Assembly (NCBI GenBank): GCA_001296005.1 | Contig: LJHR01000009.1 | Span: forward strand, 434,001 to 498,000 | Length of the DNA stretch: 64,000 nucleotides | Direction: 5' to 3' | DNA from: an alpha proteobacterium AAP38 | Lineage (GTDB): Bacteria; Pseudomonadota; Alphaproteobacteria; Azospirillales; Azospirillaceae | Shown: positions 1-8,716 of the stretch, piece after piece | Numbering within the stretch: position 1 is the first letter of the stretch | How the letters are laid out: each line of letters opens with the position of its first letter | Position numbers and translations under genes: made by a program | Notes under the pieces: generated by a model | Told to the model about the DNA's origin: nothing | Databases searched by the model: none | What the model saw: the letters and a program-made list of their open reading frames with translations, nothing else

Positions 1-130
1 GCGCCTTCACATCGTTCAGGATGGCGGTGACAGCATTGTTCAGGTCTTCCTGAACCTCGCGCTTGGCACCCAGCAGGTCCTGAAAGCGGCTCTCGAAATC
101 GGCGTCGCGGGTGGAGAATTTAACCGGCAT
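1..130 (-). CDS. hisD: Histidinol dehydrogenase, N-terminal fragment (cut by window edge)
   Basis: The minus strand from 130 reads [16 protein letters not shown] and continues open to the window edge, giving about 43 residues. This resembles the N-terminus of HisD, the NAD-dependent zinc enzyme that converts L-histidinol to histidine in the last two steps of histidine synthesis. It follows hisG on the same strand. Its ATG lies inside the end of hisG (11-nt overlap, 120-130), so the two are co-transcribed and probably translationally coupled. Only the start is visible, so no catalytic residues can be checked; the call rests on the N-terminal pattern and on hisG-hisD being a common gene order. 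Confidence 0.85.
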   Translation of the reverse strand, partial: MPVKFSTRDADFESRFQDLLGAKREVQEDLNNAVTAILNDVKA

Positions 131-794
131 TGCCGATGGCCTCCTGAAAACGGTCGATCCAGCCCTGGATTTCGCCATGGCGCGTCTTGAAGGCGGCGCG
201 GTTCACAACAAGGCGGGAGGAGATGTCGGCAATATGCTCAATCTCCGCCAGCCCATTGGCCTTCAAGGTGGTGCCGGTGGACACAAGGTCGACGATGCGT
301 GAGCACAGGCCCAGATTAGGCGCCAGTTCCATGGCGCCGTTCAGCTTGATGCATTCGGCCTGCACGCCGCGCGCCGCAAAATGCCGGCGGGTGATTTCCG
401 GATATTTGGTGGCCACTCGCACATGGGACCAGCGCGACGGATCGTCACTGTTGGACAGGTCCACCGGTTCGGCCACGGCGATCCGGCACTTGCCGATGCC
501 CAGGTCCAGCGGCGTGTAAATCTCCGGATAGTCGAATTCCATCAGCACGTCGCTGCCGCAGACGCCCAGATGGGCGGCGCCAAAGGCCACGAAGGTGGCG
601 ACATCGAAGCTGCGCACACGGATGATCTTCACATGCGAAAGATTCGTATCGAACTTCAGGGCGCGGGATTTCGGATTGTCGAAATCGGCTTCCGGCTCGA
701 TGCCGACATGATGCAGCAACGGCCTCACCTCATCCAGAATCCGACCCTTGGGAAGGGCCAGTACCAGCAGGTCATTGGCGGCGGGCGACATCAT
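120..794 (-). CDS. hisG: ATP phosphoribosyltransferase, short form
   Basis: HisG catalyses the first step of histidine synthesis, joining ATP and PRPP. The protein is about 224 residues from the ATG at 794, matching the short form that lacks the C-terminal regulatory domain and, in known systems, needs the HisZ partner; no hisZ is in view. Visible motifs are [12 protein letters not shown] at the N-terminus, [17 protein letters not shown], and the PRPP loop [14 protein letters not shown] near residue 175. The frame is open upstream to 860, but those residues do not look like HisG. ATG 791 directly after 794 is an equally good start. hisD overlaps the 3' end. Confidence 0.95.
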   Translation of the reverse strand: MMSPAANDLLVLALPKGRILDEVRPLLHHVGIEPEADFDNPKSRALKFDTNLSHVKIIRVRSFDVATFVAFGAAHLGVCGSDVLMEFDYPEIYTPLDLGIGKCRIAVAEPVDLSNSDDPSRWSHVRVATKYPEITRRHFAARGVQAECIKLNGAMELAPNLGLCSRIVDLVSTGTTLKANGLAEIEHIADISSRLVVNRAAFKTRHGEIQGWIDRFQEAIGNAG

Positions 795-893
795 GTCCTG
801 GACGCTCCAGGTGGGTTGCATAGGGCTGCTTAAATGGCACGCCCGTGCCGACCCGTCCACCCGCCGCAGCGAAGGGCGGGGTTGCGTGAAACT

Positions 894-1358
894 TCAATCA
901 AGCGGCAGGGACAGGCCGGACTTGACCGGCGACAGGGCGAAAATGGTGGAAAATTTCTGGATTAAGGCATTGTCCATCAGGATACGGCGCGTGAACGCGT
1001 CGTAATTCGCCATGTCGCGGGCGGTCACCACCGCCACGAAATCCGCGTCGCCCGCCGTGTACCAGCATTGCTGAACCTCCGGTGCTGACCGCAGCTGGCG
1101 CCCCATATCATCCACCACCGCCGACCCGCCGCGCGCCAGCGTGATGGAAACGATGGCCGTCAGGGGGCGGCCCACCCTGGCAGGCGACAGGACCAGGGAT
1201 TCTGCCTGGATTACACCATCGGCGCGAAGGCGTTTCAGCCGCCGCTGTACTGCCGTGGGGGACAGTCCCACCCGTTCCGCGACAGCGTCGGATTTCAGGC
1301 GCGCATCATCCTGCATCAGGGCCAGAATGGCGCGGTCGAAGGGGTCAAGCTCGCTCAT
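894..1358 (-). CDS. Lrp/AsnC family transcriptional regulator
   Basis: A 154-residue protein with the standard two-part build of this family: an N-terminal winged helix-turn-helix (about residues 5-60, with DPFDRAILALMQDDARLKSD and LSPTAVQRRLKRLRADGVI) and a C-terminal RAM ligand-binding domain (about 68-145). The start at 1358 begins MSELDPFDRAIL; an upstream extension of the frame to 1412 is not family-like. It is divergent from the SMP-30 gene at 1494 across 135 bp, so it may control that gene or itself. The effector, usually an amino acid in this family, cannot be told from the sequence. Confidence 0.93.
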   Translation of the reverse strand: MSELDPFDRAILALMQDDARLKSDAVAERVGLSPTAVQRRLKRLRADGVIQAESLVLSPARVGRPLTAIVSITLARGGSAVVDDMGRQLRSAPEVQQCWYTAGDADFVAVVTARDMANYDAFTRRILMDNALIQKFSTIFALSPVKSGLSLPLD

Positions 1359-1425
1359 GGGTGCAGGATAACGGCGCTGCCACCGGGGGCCAAGGCCGCA
1401 ACGCGGCGGCAAGCGCCAGCAAAAA

Positions 1426-1455
1426 GCGGCAAGGCGGCGTTACTTATCATATAAT
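1426..1455 (+). promoter_or_regulatory. Candidate promoter for the SMP-30 gene
   Basis: A perfect TATAAT lies at 1450-1455 in a short AT-rich patch, 38 nt before the ATG at 1494. The best -35 match (GCGGCA at 1426-1431, 18-bp spacer) is weak, which would suit an activator-dependent promoter next to the divergent Lrp gene. Confidence 0.35.
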
Positions 1456-1493
1456 ATCCCGACCATCGTAGCTTCTGGCCCTTCGGAGACAGC

Positions 1494-2411
1494 ATGTCCG
1501 ACGCCGATTTCATCATCCATGACCCGGTCCGCGCCCGCGCCGTGATCCGCCGTTCCGCCAAGGTAGAGAAACTGTATGGCGATTGCCGCTGGGCCGAGGG
1601 GCCGGCCTATTTCCCGGCGCATCGCACCCTGATCTGGTCGGACATTCCCAATGAACGCATGCTGCGCTTTGACGAGGAGACGGGGGCGGTGGCGGAGTTC
1701 CGACGTCCGTCGGGCTTTTCCAACGGCAATACCGTGGACCGGCAGGGGCGTCTGGTTACCTGCGAACATGGCGGGCGGCGCGTGGTGCGCACCGAACATG
1801 ACGGCAGCATCACCGTGCTGGCCGACCGTTGGAATGGCAAGCGCCTGAACAGCCCCAATGATGTGGTGGTGAAATCCGACGGCTCCATCTGGTTCACCGA
1901 CCCGACCTATGGAATCGACAGCGATTATGAAGGGTACAAGGCGGTCAGCGAGATCGGGGCTAGCAATGTCTATCGCATCGACCCCGGCACGGGGGCCGTG
2001 GATGTGGTGGCCGATGATTTCGTGAAGCCCAATGGCCTCTGCTTTTCTCCTGACGAAAAGACCCTTTACATTGTGGATACCGGCCGCACGCACCAGCCCG
2101 ATGGCCCCTGTCATGTGCGTGCCTTCCGGGTGAGTGATGATGGCCGCCTGTCGGGTGGGGAGGTGTTCGCCACGTCCGAACAGGCGGGGTTCGACGGGTT
2201 GCGCTGTGACGAGCTGGGCCATCTCTGGATGGCGGAGGATGACGGCGTGCATTGCTACCACCCCGATGGCAGCCTGATCGCCCGCGTTCTGGTCCCGGAA
2301 TGGGTGGCGAATGTGGAGTTCGGGGGCGCGCGCGGCAACCGTCTCTATATATGTGCGACCGGCGGTCTTTATGCGGTCATGCTGGCGGTACGGGGGGCGA
2401 AGCGCCTCTGA
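1494..2411 (+). CDS. SMP-30/gluconolactonase-type sugar lactonase
   Basis: A 305-residue six-bladed beta-propeller of the SMP-30/Gnl/LRE family. These are metal-dependent enzymes that hydrolyse sugar lactones in aldose catabolism. Family hallmarks are visible: [20 protein letters not shown] near residue 32 (the Glu is a metal ligand), [16 protein letters not shown] near 78, [20 protein letters not shown] near 121 (the Asn is a metal ligand), [20 protein letters not shown] near 180, and [19 protein letters not shown] near 230. No signal peptide is seen, so it is probably cytoplasmic. It sits alone, divergent from an Lrp regulator. The natural lactone cannot be read from the sequence. Confidence 0.93.
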   Translation: MSDADFIIHDPVRARAVIRRSAKVEKLYGDCRWAEGPAYFPAHRTLIWSDIPNERMLRFDEETGAVAEFRRPSGFSNGNTVDRQGRLVTCEHGGRRVVRTEHDGSITVLADRWNGKRLNSPNDVVVKSDGSIWFTDPTYGIDSDYEGYKAVSEIGASNVYRIDPGTGAVDVVADDFVKPNGLCFSPDEKTLYIVDTGRTHQPDGPCHVRAFRVSDDGRLSGGEVFATSEQAGFDGLRCDELGHLWMAEDDGVHCYHPDGSLIARVLVPEWVANVEFGGARGNRLYICATGGLYAVMLAVRGAKRL

Positions 2412-2526
2412 TCACACTGTAATGGTGTCGCTTCAACCCTCTATGGCGTCCAACCCCCTTGCCCTTTGCCCCGAATCCGGCCATGAAAAGCCCTTAGTCT
2501 TTCCGTTATCACAGAGTGCAGAGACG

Positions 2527-3981
2527 ATGGCTTACCGGATTCAGGGCGAAACGGGTGAATGGGAAGTGGTGATCGGGCTGGAGGTCCATGCCCAGGTCAT
2601 TTCCAATGCTAAGCTGTTCAGCGGGGCCGCCACGGCCTTCGGCGCGGCCCCCAACAGCCAAGTCAGCTTCGTCGATGCCGGCTTCCCCGGCATGCTGCCC
2701 GTGATCAACGAATTCTGCGTGCAGCAGGCCATCAAGACCGGCCTGGGGTTGAAGGCGCAGATCAACCTGCGCAGCGTCTTCGACCGCAAGAATTATTTCT
2801 ACGCCGATCTGCCGTCGGGATATCAGATCAGCCAGTTCAAGCAGCCCATCGTGGGCGAGGGCACGATCATCCTCGATCTGGCCGATGGCGTGACGCGGGA
2901 GATCGGGATCGAACGGCTGCATCTGGAAATGGATGCCGGCAAGTCGATGCACGACCAGCATCCGTCCAAGACCTATGTCGATCTGAACCGGGCCGGCGTG
3001 GCCCTGATGGAAATCGTGTCGAAGCCCGACATGCGCAGCCCGGAAGAGGCGGTGGCCTATGTGCGCAAGCTGCGCACCATCGTCCGCTATCTGGGCACCT
3101 GCGACGGCAACATGGATGAAGGCTCCATGCGGTGCGACATCAACGTGTCGGTGCGCAAGCCGGGCGGTCCGCTGGGCACGCGGACGGAGACGAAGAACGT
3201 CAATTCCATGCGCTTCATGCATGCGGTGATCGAGTATGAGGCCCAGCGCCAGATCGAACTGATCGAGGAAGGTGGGGCGGTCGTGCAGGAAACCCGCCTG
3301 TGGGACACGGCCAAGGGCGTCACCCGCTCCATGCGCAGCAAGGAAGAGGCGCATGATTACCGCTACTTCCCCGATCCCGACCTGCTGCCGCTGGTGATCG
3401 AACAGGAACTGGTAGACCAGATCAAGGCCAGCCTGCCGGAACTGCCCGACGACAAGAAGACCCGCTTCATGGAGCAGTACAAGCTGCCCCCCTATGATGC
3501 CGGTGTTCTGGTCGCTGAAAAGGCCCGTGGCGATTTCTATGAGGAAGTAGCCAAGGGCCGCGACCCCAAGGTTGCCGCCAACTTTGTCATCGGCGACCTG
3601 CTGGGCGCCTTGAACAAGACCGGCAAGGACATCACCGAATCGCCGATCTCCGCCGCCGACCTGGGCGGTCTGATCGACCTGATCGCCGACAACACCATCT
3701 CCGGCCGTCTGGCCAAGGATGTGTTCGCGCTGATGCTGGAAACGGGCAAGTCCGCCGCCATCATCGTGGATGAAAAGGGCCTGCGTCAGGTCACCGATAC
3801 TGGCGCCATCGACGCCGTCATCGCCCAGGTGATGGAGGCCAACCCCGACAAGGTGGCCGAATACCGGTCCGGCAAGGACAAGCTTTTCGGCTTCTTCGTG
3901 GGGCAGGTGATGAAGGCCAGCCAGGGCAAGGCCAACCCGGCCATGGTCAATGACCTGCTGGCGGTCAAGCTGAAGGGCTGA
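2527..3981 (+). CDS. gatB: Aspartyl/glutamyl-tRNA(Asn/Gln) amidotransferase subunit B
   Basis: GatB, 484 residues, is the kinase and tRNA-binding subunit of GatCAB, which converts Glu-tRNA(Gln) or Asp-tRNA(Asn) to the amidated form. It opens [20 protein letters not shown]. The family signature is present ([48 protein letters not shown]) and the C-terminal YqeY-like tail domain covers about 335-484. The frame is open back to 2311, inside the end of the SMP-30 gene, but only the ATG at 2527 gives the normal N-terminus. gatC and gatA, often directly upstream, are not adjacent here. A strong terminator follows. Confidence 0.97.
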   Translation: MAYRIQGETGEWEVVIGLEVHAQVISNAKLFSGAATAFGAAPNSQVSFVDAGFPGMLPVINEFCVQQAIKTGLGLKAQINLRSVFDRKNYFYADLPSGYQISQFKQPIVGEGTIILDLADGVTREIGIERLHLEMDAGKSMHDQHPSKTYVDLNRAGVALMEIVSKPDMRSPEEAVAYVRKLRTIVRYLGTCDGNMDEGSMRCDINVSVRKPGGPLGTRTETKNVNSMRFMHAVIEYEAQRQIELIEEGGAVVQETRLWDTAKGVTRSMRSKEEAHDYRYFPDPDLLPLVIEQELVDQIKASLPELPDDKKTRFMEQYKLPPYDAGVLVAEKARGDFYEEVAKGRDPKVAANFVIGDLLGALNKTGKDITESPISAADLGGLIDLIADNTISGRLAKDVFALMLETGKSAAIIVDEKGLRQVTDTGAIDAVIAQVMEANPDKVAEYRSGKDKLFGFFVGQVMKASQGKANPAMVNDLLAVKLKG

Positions 3982-4006
3982 GGCGGGGCCATATCTGCCC
4001 GTGAAG

Positions 4007-4037
4007 GGGCCGCCGGGGTGATCCGGCGGCCCTTTTT
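4007..4037. terminator. Rho-independent terminator after gatB
   Basis: A perfect 10-bp stem, GGGCCGCCGG (4007-4016) with CCGGCGGCCC (4023-4032), a 6-nt loop and then five T. The T run overlaps the stop codon of the convergent symporter gene. Confidence 0.92.
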
Positions 4038-5013
4038 ATGACTTATCCGCGCCCTCCTGCCGCCACCGGGCCGCCAGCCAGGTGCACAGGATCAGCTGGA
4101 TCTGATGGAACAGCATCAGCGGCAGGATGATCAGGCCCACCTGCGCCACGGGGAACAGCACGCTGGCCATAGGCACGCCCGACACCAGGCTTTTCTTTGA
4201 TCCGCAGAATAGCAGCACGATCCGGTCGGCCCGGTTGAAGCCCAGCCAGCGGCCAGCCAGGGCCGTGATGCCCATGACCAGTGCCAGCAGAACGATGCTG
4301 GCCGCGGCGATGGCGATCAGGTCGGATGCCGCCACTTTGTGCCAGAGCCCCTCCACCACCGCCGCGCTGAAGGCGGAATAGACCACCAGCAGGATCGACC
4401 CGCGGTCGGTATAGGAAATACTGTTGCGGTATTTCTGCACGAACCGCCCGATCAGGGGCCGGGCCAGATGGCCGGCGACAAAGGGCACCAGCAATTGCAG
4501 GATGATCGCTTCCAGTGCGGCCAGCGAGATGCCCGCCTGTCCCCCCGCATTCATCAGCAGTCCGACCAGCAGCGGCGTGATGAAAATACCCAGCAGGTTG
4601 GAGGCCGAGGCCGAGCAGATGGCCGCCGGCACATTGCCGCCCGCGATGGAGACGAAGGCGATGGAGCTTTGCACCGTGGAGGGCAGGAGACAGAGATAGA
4701 GAATGCCGGTGGCGATGACGGGCGGCAGGATGGAGGCGGGCAGCAGCCCCGCGGCCAGACCCAGCAGTGGAAACAGTACAAAGGTGCTGGCCAGGACCGA
4801 CAGATGCAGCCGCCAATGGCCCATACCGGCCAGGATGGCCTCGCGCGACAGCTTGGCCCCGTGGAAGAAGAAAAGCAGGGCGATGGCAATATCGGCGACG
4901 ATATCCACGATGCCCGCGACCTGCCCCTGCGCCGGGAACAGCGCCGCCAGACCGACAGTGGCCAGCAGCGCCAGCAGAAACGGATCAATCACGGCCTCAA
5001 GGAAACGCTTCAT
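4036..5013 (-). CDS. Bile acid:sodium symporter family transporter, YfeH-like
   Basis: A 325-residue inner-membrane protein with about nine or ten hydrophobic segments. It closely follows the YfeH-type branch of the SBF/BASS superfamily: ALLFFFHGAKLSREAI near residue 45, GHWRLHLSVLASTFVLFP near 65, YLCLLPSTVQSSIAF near 105, and GGNVPAAICSASASNLLGIF near 124. The last two match the membrane-crossover ion-binding region of BASS transporters. Relatives move organic anions with sodium; the substrate of this branch is unknown to me. It is monocistronic, convergent with gatB and separated from the next minus-strand gene by a terminator (5130-5163). Confidence 0.92.
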   Translation of the reverse strand: MKRFLEAVIDPFLLALLATVGLAALFPAQGQVAGIVDIVADIAIALLFFFHGAKLSREAILAGMGHWRLHLSVLASTFVLFPLLGLAAGLLPASILPPVIATGILYLCLLPSTVQSSIAFVSIAGGNVPAAICSASASNLLGIFITPLLVGLLMNAGGQAGISLAALEAIILQLLVPFVAGHLARPLIGRFVQKYRNSISYTDRGSILLVVYSAFSAAVVEGLWHKVAASDLIAIAAASIVLLALVMGITALAGRWLGFNRADRIVLLFCGSKKSLVSGVPMASVLFPVAQVGLIILPLMLFHQIQLILCTWLAARWRQEGADKS

Positions 5014-5083
5014 GCAAAGTCATCCATCGCCAAGCTCAGGGGCGGGGACCACCCGCGAAGACGACAGTATGCATGCCAACAAT

Positions 5084-5121
5084 ACAAACCGGGTTCCCCC
5101 GTTTCCGCCGGGGAGGTTTGT
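5084..5121 (-). other. Hairpin in the 5' leader of the symporter gene
   Basis: ACAAACC (5084-5090) pairs with GGTTTGT (5115-5121), and a CCCC/GGGG stem forms inside. It lies about 70 nt upstream of the start codon and downstream of the previous gene's terminator, so it would be in the symporter leader. No known riboswitch consensus was recognised. Confidence 0.4.
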
Positions 5122-5129
5122 GTGCCGTG

Positions 5130-5163
5130 CAAAAGAAAAGCGCCGGAACCTGAGTTCCGGCGC
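5130..5163 (-). terminator. Rho-independent terminator for the secreted protein gene
   Basis: A 10-bp perfect stem, GCGCCGGAAC (5140-5149) with GTTCCGGCGC (5154-5163), and a CTGA loop. On the minus strand it is followed by a T-rich run (CTTTTCTTTT), so it ends the transcript of the gene at 5193-5912. Confidence 0.9.
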
Positions 5164-5192
5164 TTTATCCTCTGCACCTAATCCGGCTGGGG

Positions 5193-5912
5193 TCAGCTGG
5201 CGGCGTCGCCCGTCACCAGCTTGGCGATCTGCTTGGCCCAGCGGCGGGTGAACCGGTCCGCGTCGCCATAGATCGTGTAGCTGTTGATATTGTCCGGGAA
5301 GGGCAGGCCCATGTCGGCATCGGCAATGACCGCCACCACCTGACCCGTCTGGCTGTCCGTCAGGGTCGCCTGAAAGGCGGCGCGGCCAACGGAATAGACG
5401 CGGTCAACGGTGCCGCCGCCACGTGCCTTCTCGGCATGGAAGGAGCGGTTGGGGACATAGTCGGTGAAGGTGATGGCCAGCTTCAGGACACCCGGTCCCG
5501 CTTCCTTCACCATGGCCGGCCCGAACGCCTCCTCCAACTGCTTGGTCATATACTCGAACGCGTGGTCACGCTCGCGCACCGACAGCAGCACTTCGTCAAA
5601 GCGGCGCTCGATGGCGGTGTCCATGGGGGCCAGCATCACCTTGCCGTAGGAGGCGAGGTTGACGCCGGGCTTCACAAAGACCTTGTCCAGGTTGGCATGG
5701 TCCTGTTCGGTCAGCCCCTCGGTCACCAGCTTGGGCGCCTTCTTGGACGGGATACCGTCCCAGGCGCTTTCGGCGGCACCGGCGGCACCGGCGGCTAGAA
5801 CCATAAGGGACAGACCCAGCATGCCGGCCAAAAGGCCAGCCTTGAAACCGGTACCGTGGCTGCGAATCACATTGCTGTCGGTCATGGCGATGGGCTTTTC
5901 ATGTCCGAACAT
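5193..5912 (-). CDS. Secreted protein, possibly DUF3313-like
   Basis: About 239 residues with a hydrophobic export segment (LLAGMLGLSLMVLAAGAAGA) ending near residue 45. I chose ATG 5912 because a GGAG lies 9 nt upstream; ATG 5927 and 5885 are alternatives. The mature part contains LASYGKVMLAPMDTAIERRF and ends in a segment on TDSQTGQVVAVIADA and DADRFTRRWAKQIAKLV. That layout (Y-x-K-V-x-L-x-P near the start, then D-x-x-T-G-x-x-V, then a C-terminal amphipathic helix with WA) resembles the DUF3313 outer-membrane lipoprotein family, but I see no lipobox Cys. Function unknown. It has its own terminator. Confidence 0.75.
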   Translation of the reverse strand: MFGHEKPIAMTDSNVIRSHGTGFKAGLLAGMLGLSLMVLAAGAAGAAESAWDGIPSKKAPKLVTEGLTEQDHANLDKVFVKPGVNLASYGKVMLAPMDTAIERRFDEVLLSVRERDHAFEYMTKQLEEAFGPAMVKEAGPGVLKLAITFTDYVPNRSFHAEKARGGGTVDRVYSVGRAAFQATLTDSQTGQVVAVIADADMGLPFPDNINSYTIYGDADRFTRRWAKQIAKLVTGDAAS

Positions 5913-6056
5913 GGTGTCGAACTCCATTCATAGGGCGCGGGTGGGAACCCGTGCGGTACCGCATTCGTGCGGCGGATAACCGGGCCGCCCCCGTCCCGAT
6001 ATGTCCCACGCATCACTGCCGGGATCACTTTTTAAGAATGGGGTGTTGCAGCGCCG

Positions 6057-6085
6057 TTGACAAGCCCGCTTCATGCCACTAAACA
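6057..6085 (+). promoter_or_regulatory. Candidate promoter of the tRNA-Ser gene
   Basis: A consensus TTGACA (6057-6062) is followed after 17 bp by TAAACA (6080-6085), about 50 nt before the mature tRNA. The spacing is ideal; the -10 is a moderate match. Confidence 0.55.
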
Positions 6086-6135
6086 CCCCTCTCACCGACG
6101 CAGCCCCGGTTCAACCGGCTGGTTGCAGACGGTGC

Positions 6136-6227
6136 GGAGGGGTGGCCGAGCGGCTGAAGGCAACGGTTTGCTAAACCGTCGTACCGGGAAACTGGTACCG
6201 TGGGTTCGAATCCCATCCCCTCCGCCA
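6136..6227 (+). tRNA. tRNA-Ser (anticodon GCT)
   Basis: The acceptor stem GGAGGGG (6136-6142) pairs with CCCCTCC (6217-6223), followed by the discriminator G and an encoded CCA. The anticodon arm has loop TTGCTAA with GCT at 6170-6172, reading AGC/AGU serine codons. A long variable arm (GTACCGGGAAACTGGTAC) marks it as a class II tRNA, and the T arm carries GGTTCGAATCC. All arms pair well. Confidence 0.98.
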
Positions 6228-6295
6228 CTTTCCCATAAAATATGTGGAATGTTCGGCGTACGCCAAGGGCGGTGCCGATTTTGTTGCCCGCCGGA

Positions 6296-7180
6296 ATGGC
6301 GCGGGTTCAACCAATATCCGATGCGGATGATGCGGTGATCCAGGCAGACCGCGTGACCACCAGCAATGACATTGGCCGTCGGCGCCTGTGGGCGGTTTCC
6401 GGTGCGGTGTGGCTGTGTGTCGCGCTGATCAGCATGGTGCAGGGCCAGGTTTTTGCCGCCTATGCGGGCCGGGCACAGGCCTGGTGGCCCGCTTTCCATT
6501 ATACGGTTGCGATCTTTTCCGTCTGGGCGCTGTTGACCCCTGCCGTGCTGCATGCGGCCCGCAGAGTGGAAGAGCGGCGGTTGGGCCGGGGTGCGGCCTT
6601 GTCCTTATGGCTGGCGGGATATCCGCTGACCGTCATGGCGCATCTGACCCTGTTCGTTCTGCTGTTCTGGCCGATTTATGGCGGGCAGAGCCCGTCTTTA
6701 TTGGCCATGGCGAAGGCGGTGTTTCTGGCCAACCTGGACAAGTCGGCCTTTGCCTATATCGCCCTGATCGCGCTTGCCCGCCTGCGCCGGCAATGGACGC
6801 CGCCGGGTGAAGTGCCTGCGCCGCCGTTGCTGGCTACCACCGCGCCTGCCGGTGAAGACGGCCTCTGGGTGCGTGTGGCGGGCGGACAGCAGCGCGTGCC
6901 GTTCCAGGATATCGACTGGATTGCGGCGGCGGGTGACTATGCCGAAATCCATGCCGGTGAGCGCACCCTGCTGATCGACCGTAGTCTGGCGTCGCTGACC
7001 GATGAATTGCCGGCTGCCGCCTTTGTTCGGGTGCATCGCGGGGCCATCGTGCGGCTGGACCGGGTGCGGGAGGTCCGCAGCCTGGGGCGGGGGGATGCCA
7101 GCCTGATTCTGCATAATGGCGAAACGCTGCGCCTCAGCCGCCGGTATCGCGAGGGCTTCAAGGCCCTTCTGCCGGTCTGA
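6296..7180 (+). CDS. Membrane-anchored LytTR-type transcriptional regulator
   Basis: About 294 residues. The N-terminal half has four likely transmembrane helices (about residues 30-50, 65-85, 105-130 and 145-165). A linker leads to a C-terminal LytTR DNA-binding domain (about 190-290) with IDWIAAAGDYAEIHAGERTL, FVRVHRGAIVRLDRVREV and the closing LSRRYREGFKALL, all typical of the family. Such proteins bind DNA from the membrane without a separate sensor kinase. The start is uncertain: ATG 6296 and ATG 6242 are both possible, and 6242 would lie only 15 nt after the tRNA. Target genes and signal are unknown. Confidence 0.88.
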   Translation: MARVQPISDADDAVIQADRVTTSNDIGRRRLWAVSGAVWLCVALISMVQGQVFAAYAGRAQAWWPAFHYTVAIFSVWALLTPAVLHAARRVEERRLGRGAALSLWLAGYPLTVMAHLTLFVLLFWPIYGGQSPSLLAMAKAVFLANLDKSAFAYIALIALARLRRQWTPPGEVPAPPLLATTAPAGEDGLWVRVAGGQQRVPFQDIDWIAAAGDYAEIHAGERTLLIDRSLASLTDELPAAAFVRVHRGAIVRLDRVREVRSLGRGDASLILHNGETLRLSRRYREGFKALLPV

Positions 7181-7282
7181 TCCCGGTTACCGACCGGACG
7201 GTCCCGCTTGCCGATCCGGGCTGGAAATGGGGCGGTGGGGCATCAACCCTGGCCCCGTTCACAGTCAATGACGGGCTCCACC

Positions 7283-8014
7283 ATGATCTGCCGATTGCGC
7301 TCCCTGCTGCTGGCCTTGCCGTTTTTGCTGGCCCTGCCGGCCATGGCCGATAAACCCCTGCCGGATGATCCGGTTCTGATTGTCGGCGCGCTGCATCATC
7401 TTCACGAACGGGAACCGGCCTTCGGTTATGACCGGCTGCGGGCATCCATCTTTGCCTTCAAGCCGGATGTCCTGGTGCTGGAGGTGCGGCCCGATGAACT
7501 GGCCGAACGCAAGGCGACGCCGGGCCGGCCTGAATATCCGGCGGTAATCTGGCCGCTTCTGTCCGAGTTGCGGATCGACGCCGTCGCCATGGAACCCGGC
7601 GGGGAATTGTTCAAGGAAATCGCCGGCGCGGCGGGTGCGGCCTTTGACGTGTTGAAGGCGCGTGATCCGCAGGCGGCGGTAGCCCTGTCGCGCCTGGATG
7701 ATGCCATGGAGGATGTCCTGCTGGCCTATTGGCAGACGCCGGGACAGGCACAGGATGAACAGACCGCCGCCGTGGCCGCCGGTGCCCAGGCCGCACAATT
7801 CGCCCTGGCCGGTCCCGCATTTGCCGCAGCGCAGGCGCGGTGGGACAGTCATATGGGCGGTCAGGTGATCCGCACCGTCCGGTCCCATCCCGGCAAGCGG
7901 GTGATGGTCATCGCCAGTTACAAGAACCGCGCAGTGCTGGAGCGCATGGTACGGCAGGCGGTGAAGGGTCGGGTGGTCGATACGGCCCCCTGGTTTGCGA
8001 AGACCGCCAATTGA
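7283..8014 (+). CDS. Secreted protein, weakly like the ChaN/TraB-type superfamily
   Basis: A 243-residue protein starting MICRLRSLLLALPFLLALPA, a clear signal peptide with likely cleavage after AMA. ATG 7268 would add five residues. The mature part opens with PVLIVGALHHLHEREPAFGY, then FKPDVLVLEVRPDELAERKA. An early G-x-x-H and a following D-x-L-x-L-E-x-R are reminiscent of the EreA/ChaN/TraB group, where such His and Glu residues form the active centre, but I could not confirm a third motif. It ends with KRVMVIASYKNRAVLERMV. The role is unknown and the location is predicted periplasmic. It is followed closely by the GFA gene on the same strand. Confidence 0.72.
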   Translation: MICRLRSLLLALPFLLALPAMADKPLPDDPVLIVGALHHLHEREPAFGYDRLRASIFAFKPDVLVLEVRPDELAERKATPGRPEYPAVIWPLLSELRIDAVAMEPGGELFKEIAGAAGAAFDVLKARDPQAAVALSRLDDAMEDVLLAYWQTPGQAQDEQTAAVAAGAQAAQFALAGPAFAAAQARWDSHMGGQVIRTVRSHPGKRVMVIASYKNRAVLERMVRQAVKGRVVDTAPWFAKTAN

Positions 8015-8034
8015 CCACCCCAATCCCTGAAAGC

Positions 8035-8466
8035 ATGGATCAGCAAATGACGACAAAGCATTGGTATAATGGCAGCTGTCACTGCGGCACTGTCCGGTTC
8101 CGGGTCCATCTGGACACCCATTTCGGCACCAGCAAATGCAACTGCACCTTCTGCTGGAAGCAGCGGAACTGGAATGTATGCGGGTTGAAGCCAGAAGATT
8201 TTGAACTGCTGGCCGGTGCTGATCTCATGTCCACCTACGCCCGCAAGACCGAGACGTTTGAGCTTTCCCACAGGTTCTGCGCCAAATGTGGAACGCACAC
8301 CCATGGCGATGGCTATCTGGAGGAAATGGGGGGTGCCATGGTGTCGGTACGGGTGGCGGCACTGGATGATCTCAACATTGAGGATCTGGTCTCTGCCCCC
8401 ATTTACTATTGTGATGGTAGGCGGGATAATTGGTGGAACCCGCCAGAGGAGATACGTCACCTTTGA
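8035..8466 (+). CDS. GFA family protein (glutathione-dependent formaldehyde-activating enzyme fold)
   Basis: A 143-residue protein with the zinc-binding cysteine pattern of the GFA/CENP-V family: GSCHCGTVRFRV at residues 13-24, CNCTFCWKQRN near 38, and a later pair FCAKCGTHTH near 83. The founding member adds glutathione to formaldehyde, but most relatives have no proven activity. The start may be ATG 8035 or ATG 8047; both precede the conserved region. It is 20 nt downstream of the secreted-protein gene and could share its transcript. A strongly structured non-coding segment follows. Confidence 0.92.
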   Translation: MDQQMTTKHWYNGSCHCGTVRFRVHLDTHFGTSKCNCTFCWKQRNWNVCGLKPEDFELLAGADLMSTYARKTETFELSHRFCAKCGTHTHGDGYLEEMGGAMVSVRVAALDDLNIEDLVSAPIYYCDGRRDNWWNPPEEIRHL

Positions 8467-8470
8467 TCGG

Positions 8471-8585
8471 GCGACGCTGGGTAAGGCGATTGCGAGGCAG
8501 GGCCGGGTGGGTTATGTTCCCGCCCGGTCGGCAGTTCACCCAGGCGTCGCCGGTCCCATTTGGGACATGCTAAACCTGCCATCGC
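8471..8585 (+). other. Structured intergenic segment with competing stems
   Basis: Between the GFA gene and the alpha/beta hydrolase four stems can form. GCGACGC-TGGGT (8471-8482) pairs with ACCCA-GCGTCGC (8538-8550, one bulged G). CCGGGTGGG (8503-8511) pairs with CCCGCCCGG (8519-8527). GTCCCA (8553-8558) pairs with TGGGAC (8561-8566). GCGAGGCAGG (8492-8501) pairs with CCTGCC-TCGC (8575-8585), which would cross the first stem as a pseudoknot. There is no T run, so it is not a plain terminator. No known RNA family was recognised. Confidence 0.45.
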
Positions 8586-8716
8586 AAACAGTTCTTCGCG
8601 ATCAATCCTGCCCTTCCTCCATCGACCGACTGCTTTTCCTGAAAAAGCCGTGCCAGGTCGGAAGCCGGCGACCACCGACATCCATCAAGGATCGGCACGA
8701 CAGACGGGGAACAGCC

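Noticed and set aside
2509-3354. Long open frame antisense to gatB
   Set aside because: High-GC genes often leave open antisense frames. The gatB strand has family motifs throughout; this frame has none and no ribosome site.
5930-6000. GC-rich hairpins before tRNA-Ser as a repeat copy
   Set aside because: There are small palindromes but no lead, linker or matching loops in the right order.
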